A stretch of 64,000 nucleotides of DNA from Alistipes muris (GTDB lineage: Bacteria > Bacteroidota > Bacteroidia > Bacteroidales > Rikenellaceae). The stretch lies in assembly GCF_943193205.1 (NCBI RefSeq), contig NZ_CALPDD010000007.1, forward strand, positions 61,600-125,599, given 5' to 3'. Shown here piece by piece: positions 60,649-64,000 of this stretch. Under the pieces are notes generated by a model that did not search any database, was not told the origin of the DNA, and saw only the letters and a program-made list of their open reading frames with translations. Position 1 is the stretch's first letter. Each line of letters opens with the position of its first letter. Both the position numbers and the translations under genes were made by a program.

Positions 60649-61230
60649 ATGCAGCAGTCCAACGCCATGCAGCAGGAGGTCGCCGAGGCGGTCCGGGTCC
60701 TGCGCGCGGGGGGTGTCATTCTCTATCCCACCGACACGGTCTGGGGGTTGGGGTGCGATGCTACCAACGCCGAAGCCGTGGCCAAGATTTACCGTCTCAA
60801 GCAGTCCGACAACAAGAAGTCCATGTTGGTGCTCTGCGCTTCGGCCGACATGGTCGTGCGCTATGTCGACCGGGCTCCCGGCATCGCTTTCGAGGTCATG
60901 GAGTTGGCCACCAAGCCCCTCACGCTGATTTTGCCGGGCGCCGTCGGCGTCGCGCCGAACCTCGTTCCCGACGAGGGTACGCTCGGCGTGCGGGTTCCCG
61001 ACCACGAATTCTGCCGGCAGCTGCTCCGGGCTTTCGGGCGTCCGGTCGTCTCGACTTCCGCCAACATCTCCGGCCATGAGGCTCCCGCCGGTTTGCAGGA
61101 GGTCGCCCGCGAGTTGGTCGAGGGGGTCGATTTCGTCGTCAATCCCCGTTTCGAGGGCAAACCCACCCGCAAGGCTTCGTCGATCATCGCGTTCGGCGAG
61201 GGCGGCGAGGTCCGAATTATCCGCGACTGA
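60649..61230 (+). CDS. Threonylcarbamoyl-AMP synthase (Sua5/YrdC family)
   Basis: 193 aa from the ATG at 60649. GGVILYPTDTVWGLGCDA and KIYRLKQSDNKKSMLVL are the YrdC signature, with RPVVSTSANISG near 130-142. Makes threonylcarbamoyl-AMP for the t6A modification of tRNAs reading ANN codons. Single-domain form, no Sua5 C-terminal extension. Coupled by ATGA to the next gene. Confidence 0.92.
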   Translation: MQQSNAMQQEVAEAVRVLRAGGVILYPTDTVWGLGCDATNAEAVAKIYRLKQSDNKKSMLVLCASADMVVRYVDRAPGIAFEVMELATKPLTLILPGAVGVAPNLVPDEGTLGVRVPDHEFCRQLLRAFGRPVVSTSANISGHEAPAGLQEVARELVEGVDFVVNPRFEGKPTRKASSIIAFGEGGEVRIIRD

Positions 61231-61625
61231 TGGCACGCGTTCTCGAAACTCCCGTCCAGCAGCGTTTTTCGGACATCGACCCGTTCATGCACGTCAACAA
61301 CGTCGCGCAGCAGGCTTATTTCGACGTCGGCAAGGTCGATTTCTATCGCAAGGTGCTCGGCGCCGAGGTCTTGTTGGGCGATTTGCGCATCGTCACCGTT
61401 TCGACTTCCACTTCCTACATCGGGCAGGTCCGGTTGTACGACGACGTGCGCGTGCTGACCACCTGCGAGAAAGTCGGCAACAAAAGCATCACCCTTTTCC
61501 AGCGGCTTGTCGTCGGCGGGCAGACCCTTTCCGAAAGCCGTTCCGTCATGGTCGTCTTCAGTTTCGCCCGGCAGTCCGGCGAGCCCGTGCCCGCAGCGTG
61601 GCGCGAAAGTCTGTTGTCGGAATAG
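61230..61625 (+). CDS. Acyl-CoA thioesterase (4HBT hotdog fold)
   Basis: 131 aa. QRFSDIDPFMHVNNVAQQAY contains the catalytic D-x-D-P-x-x-H-V-N-N of 4-hydroxybenzoyl-CoA-type thioesterases, then STSTSYIGQVRLYDDVRVLT. Likely hydrolyses an acyl-CoA or acyl-ACP in the cytoplasm; substrate unknown. Confidence 0.88.
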   Translation: MARVLETPVQQRFSDIDPFMHVNNVAQQAYFDVGKVDFYRKVLGAEVLLGDLRIVTVSTSTSYIGQVRLYDDVRVLTTCEKVGNKSITLFQRLVVGGQTLSESRSVMVVFSFARQSGEPVPAAWRESLLSE

Positions 61626-61646
61626 GGCCTTTCTTTGCGTCGGTTC

Positions 61647-62573
61647 ATGGACATCAGTAAGTTCAAAGGCCATGCGGCCCTGTGGGTCGCCAATATCGTC
61701 TGGGGGCTCAACGCTCCCATTTGCAAGGGCGTGCTCGTCTCGGGGCAGAATCCCGGCGGGGTCAATCCGTTTGCGCTCAGCGTCTTCCGCATGGTCGGGG
61801 CCTGCCTGCTCTTTTGGGCCGTTTCGGCGTTCCTGCCCCGCGAGCGGGTCGCGCCGCGCGACGTGCTGATGTTGCTGTTCGCTTCGGTTTTCGGCATCCA
61901 GCTCAACCAAATGCTCTTTTTGTGGGGCTTGTCGCTCACTTCGCCCATTGATTCGTCCATCATCGCCACCATCGTTCCCGTCCTCACCATGATTTTGGCC
62001 ATGTTCTTCCTCCGCGAGCCCATCACGTGGCTCAAGTCGGGCGGGGTCGCGCTGGGTTGTTTCGGGGCTCTGTTGCTGGTCTATGTCAGCCAGCACGGCG
62101 CGGGGCAGACGTCCAGCATCGTCGGCGATTTCCTTTGCATCGTCAGCGCCGTCAGCTACGCCGTTTACCTCACGGCGTTCCGCAATACCATCGTCCGTTA
62201 TTCGCCCGTCACCACCATGAAATGGATGTTCCTTTTCGCCGCTGCGGTGTCGGTCGCCGTCTATTTCCGGCCTTTGTCCGAGGTCGACTATGCCGCTCTT
62301 TCGCCGCGGACCTGGGGCGGTATCGGTTACGTGGTCGTCTGCTCGACATTCCTTTCCTATTTCATGGTCCCCATCGGGCAGCGTTATCTGAGACCTACGG
62401 TGGTTTCCATCTACAATTACGTGCAGCCCGTCGTCGCCGTGGCGTTCACCATCGCCGTAGGGTTGGATTCGTTCGGTCTTTCCAAGGCTGCCGCCGCGTT
62501 GTGCGTCTTCGCCGGGGTTTGGTGCGTCACCCGTTCCAAGTCGCGCGCGCAGTTGGACGCCGAGCGGCAGTAG
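61647..62573 (+). CDS. EamA/DMT-family transporter
   Basis: 308 aa from the ATG at 61647. Ten membrane helices in two EamA repeats, the first from HAALWVANIVWGLNAPICKG to FLREPITWLKSGGVAL, the second from VGDFLCIVSAVSYAVYLTAF onward. Exporter or permease of small metabolites. A convergent terminator follows at 62622. Confidence 0.88.
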   Translation: MDISKFKGHAALWVANIVWGLNAPICKGVLVSGQNPGGVNPFALSVFRMVGACLLFWAVSAFLPRERVAPRDVLMLLFASVFGIQLNQMLFLWGLSLTSPIDSSIIATIVPVLTMILAMFFLREPITWLKSGGVALGCFGALLLVYVSQHGAGQTSSIVGDFLCIVSAVSYAVYLTAFRNTIVRYSPVTTMKWMFLFAAAVSVAVYFRPLSEVDYAALSPRTWGGIGYVVVCSTFLSYFMVPIGQRYLRPTVVSIYNYVQPVVAVAFTIAVGLDSFGLSKAAAALCVFAGVWCVTRSKSRAQLDAERQ

Positions 62574-62621
62574 CCGTCGTGTCGAGGTGTACGAAGCCGC
62601 GCCGATACGGTCACAATAAAT

Positions 62622-62649
62622 AAGGCAGAAAGATTTGTCTTTCTGCCTT
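62622..62649. terminator. Bidirectional terminator, 12-bp perfect stem
   Basis: AAGGCAGAAAGA and TCTTTCTGCCTT around TTTG, between the convergent EamA and XRE genes. T-rich mainly on the minus strand. Confidence 0.75.
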
Positions 62650-62660
62650 GGGTGTGTCGG

Positions 62661-62912
62661 TTATTTTTTCGGAGGATAATTTATCGGAGCAAAAAAATCG
62701 CTGAGCGAAATTCCATAAAATTCGCATATTTTGAGAATCGACATCAGTGTAGGGACTTTGTGTCCGACTTCGTAGCTGTTGATACTCAAATGCACCTGTT
62801 CGATAAGATATTCTTGGGTATGACCGTGTTCATTGCGCAGCTCCTTGATTCTTTGCGCAATTTTTCCGACAAGTTCTTGGTCGATATAGTAACGGCCCTT
62901 TTGCATTTTCAT
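62661..62912 (-). CDS. XRE-family regulator 2
   Basis: 83 aa from the ATG at 62912; a TTG four codons upstream is less likely. HTH: IAQRIKELRNEHGHTQEYLI, EQVHLSINSYEVGHKVP, then TLMSILKICEFYGISLSDFF. An 18-bp perfect palindrome abuts the start codon, so it probably represses itself. One of three related XRE genes in this 6-kb region. Confidence 0.85.
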   Translation of the reverse strand: MKMQKGRYYIDQELVGKIAQRIKELRNEHGHTQEYLIEQVHLSINSYEVGHKVPTLMSILKICEFYGISLSDFFAPINYPPKK

Positions 62913-62930
62913 ACATATTTGCAAATATGT
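62913..62930. promoter_or_regulatory. Perfect palindromic operator candidate
   Basis: ACATATTTGCAAATATGT is its own reverse complement and lies directly before the XRE 2 start codon. Confidence 0.6.
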
Positions 62931-62980
62931 AAACCGTTTTTATGTGAAACCGTAGCCTTGCGGTTTCCTATTTATGAATA

Positions 62981-63103
62981 CTATTTAGTATGCTCAACCA
63001 CATATTCTTGCGAATACTTTCTCGCTGAACGCAACTCTTTCAAGCGTTCGGCAATCAGTTCCGTAAGCCTACTATCCCGTCTTTTGGACTGTCCTTTCTT
63101 CAA
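62981..63103 (-). pseudogene. Truncated XRE gene
   Basis: From a TTG at 63103 the minus frame reads 40 codons including LTELIAERLKELRSARKYSQ and EYVVEHTK, then TAG: the first half of an HTH like its neighbours, without the recognition and C-terminal parts. Probably a decayed tandem copy. Confidence 0.55.
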
Positions 63104-63107
63104 AATA

Positions 63108-63359
63108 TTATTTCTTCAGCGGATAGTCAAAGGAGTCCGTATCGAAAAATTCCCGTAGCGTGATGTTATAGAGTTCGCAGATTTTTCGGATAGACATGAT
63201 ATTAGGAATTTTACGCCCCGCTTCATATCTGTATATATCCGAGTGGGATTGGTCTATCGCCGTTTCTTGGGCAATCTTATGATTTTTGCGTAACTCTTTT
63301 ATCCGTTCGACTAATTTTTTTGCCAATTCAGGGTCTTTGTAACGGGACTTCCTTTCCAT
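63108..63359 (-). CDS. XRE-family regulator 3
   Basis: 83 aa from the ATG at 63359 (the longer frame would need TTG). HTH: LVERIKELRKNHKIAQETAI, DQSHSDIYRYEAGRKIP, then NIMSIRKICELYNITLREFF and a FDYPLKK end. Divergent from the second structured RNA locus (-7 box at 63472), just as XRE 1 is from the first. Confidence 0.85.
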   Translation of the reverse strand: MERKSRYKDPELAKKLVERIKELRKNHKIAQETAIDQSHSDIYRYEAGRKIPNIMSIRKICELYNITLREFFDTDSFDYPLKK

Positions 63360-63471
63360 AAATACAAAAAAATCAGTATTTTTATTCAATTATCACGGCC
63401 TATTAGCAGGGGGAATAATTATTTTGCTTATATTTGTAGCGAATTAAACTTAGTGACTGCACAAATTATGC

Positions 63472-63479
63472 TACCTTTG
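63472..63479 (+). promoter_or_regulatory. -7 box of structured RNA copy 2
   Basis: TACCTTTG. As in copy 1 the palindrome TTCGGCTTAGCCGA follows after about 11 nt (63491-63504). Confidence 0.55.
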
Positions 63480-63484
63480 CGGAT

Positions 63485-63709
63485 AAATAGTTCGGCTTAG
63501 CCGACGGACATAACGACATAAAGGGTAAACAACTCTTTATACCCTCGTGAACTTGGGACCCTCGAAAGAGGTTGTTAGTGCGGTATAATGGTTGTCAGTC
63601 CTTGTTATGTTCCGCTTATTCTATGGCGGGACACGACAGGGGCGCAGGACAGCTTCCGCGCAAAGGTTCCCAAGACCAACGAGGGGTAGCTGACACCGCG
63701 CCCCTTTTT
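63485..63709 (+). ncRNA. Structured RNA locus, copy 2
   Basis: Same fold as 58184-58416. The outer stem, the ATACC/GGTAT stem and the terminator stem (GGGGCGC/GCGCCCC, then TTTTT) are kept. The apical hairpin is CCTC-GAAA-GAGG, unlike copy 1 in sequence yet still paired. Loop and apical parts vary, stems do not. Confidence 0.7.
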
Positions 63710-64000
63710 GTTTTCGTGGGTGTGAGTGTTCAACACAAGCTAATTGCGGCTGCAGCATATTGTGGAACAAATTTAAGGGCGGCCGGGACCGTCGCACCCC
63801 GCCCTGGTTTTTTAATGAATCTTCGATGACTGCCGGAAATTGGTTGTTGAATTATTACACTAATCTCGTAAAGATAGTTTTATTGAATATATAGTTATAG
63901 TCTGCGCAAAGTTCCCGCGTAAAACTTGCCCCACGACCGCCGGGTTTCGGGTGCGGAGAAACGGAGCCCCGGAGGTTGAGTTGCGTCACATCCCAGCAAC
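63710..64000 (+). repeat. Conserved downstream blocks of the RNA locus, copy 2 (cut by window end)
   Basis: Repeats the block with the GTGTTCAACAC palindrome and AGGGCGG/CCGCCCT terminator. An AT-rich spacer of about 110 bp follows (63813-63925), then the start of the GGGTGCGGAG block up to the window edge. Confidence 0.75.

Noticed and set aside
60861..62096. Minus-strand frame of 411 codons
   Set aside because: Antisense to Sua5, thioesterase and EamA genes, whose motifs are clear.
58188..64000. Insertion-sequence or composite-transposon reading of the two RNA-locus copies
   Set aside because: No transposase, no terminal inverted repeats and no target duplication seen; copies are direct and diverge at the apical loops.

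Overview
The window looks like a gut Bacteroidales, probably Alistipes/Rikenellaceae-like: GC-rich coding DNA, Bacteroidetes-type -7 boxes (TAnnTTTG), Mfa/Fim fimbrial genes, a CTnDOT-type conjugation system, GLPGLI and DUF3244 proteins. The genus is inferred; no rRNA is present. Positions 1 to about 56,950 read as one integrative conjugative element (ICE) whose left end lies outside the window. A tRNA-Ser-like 3' end at 56935-56950, followed by an intrinsic terminator, is the best candidate for its right end. Chromosomal genes follow (ORF6N gene, tRNA-Leu, threonylcarbamoyl-AMP synthase, thioesterase, EamA transporter).

Layout: (1) 1-5.2 kb, minus strand: fimbrial lipoprotein and fimbrillin genes, DUF1896 and DUF3945-type ICE proteins, two small unknown genes. 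(2) 5.3 kb: a three-hairpin small RNA with its own promoter, beside the coupling protein gene mobC (5.5-7.5 kb). (3) 7.6-28.2 kb: a cargo block lying between mobC and mobB/mobA. It encodes a peptide natural-product system: four double-glycine precursors (8, 4, 2 and 2 cysteines after the GG), a radical SAM/SPASM maturase, a C39-peptidase ABC exporter, HlyD adaptor, TolC channel, TlpA-like thioredoxin lipoprotein, a C39-like/VKOR/thioredoxin fusion, two TonB-receptor-like barrels, two GLPGLI proteins, a DUF3244 protein and a TPR/HTH membrane regulator. (4) 28.3-30.7 kb: broken PRTRC ThiF gene, mobB, mobA, then a gene-free 630 bp with oriT-like repeats. (5) 31.3-41.5 kb, plus strand: ParA and the tra operon (TraB, D, E, F, G, two DUF3876-like, I, J, K, M, N) ending at a strong terminator. 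TraL, O, P and Q homologues were not seen. (6) 41.5-53.4 kb: a low-GC membrane protein, frameshifted HU gene, ICE housekeeping genes (DUF4120, ArdC, ParB), a SIR2 protein, umuDC, unknown small genes and two HTH proteins. (7) 53.7-56.7 kb: PIN-GNAT-PUA-like fusion, ASCH protein and Fic protein, a probable toxin/defence cargo. (8) 57-64 kb: chromosomal side, with two copies of a structured RNA locus (58.2 and 63.5 kb), each divergent from an XRE regulator.

How it fits together: in the cargo block the exporter would cleave precursors after GG and pass them through HlyD/TolC, while VKOR/thioredoxin and TlpA-like proteins would handle the paired cysteines. All four precursor genes are followed by a strong hairpin before the next gene. 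Three share one repeated upstream cassette with a divergent promoter and terminator. Two leftover 3' gene ends (hlyD and GLPGLI) show that cassettes have been exchanged in this locus.
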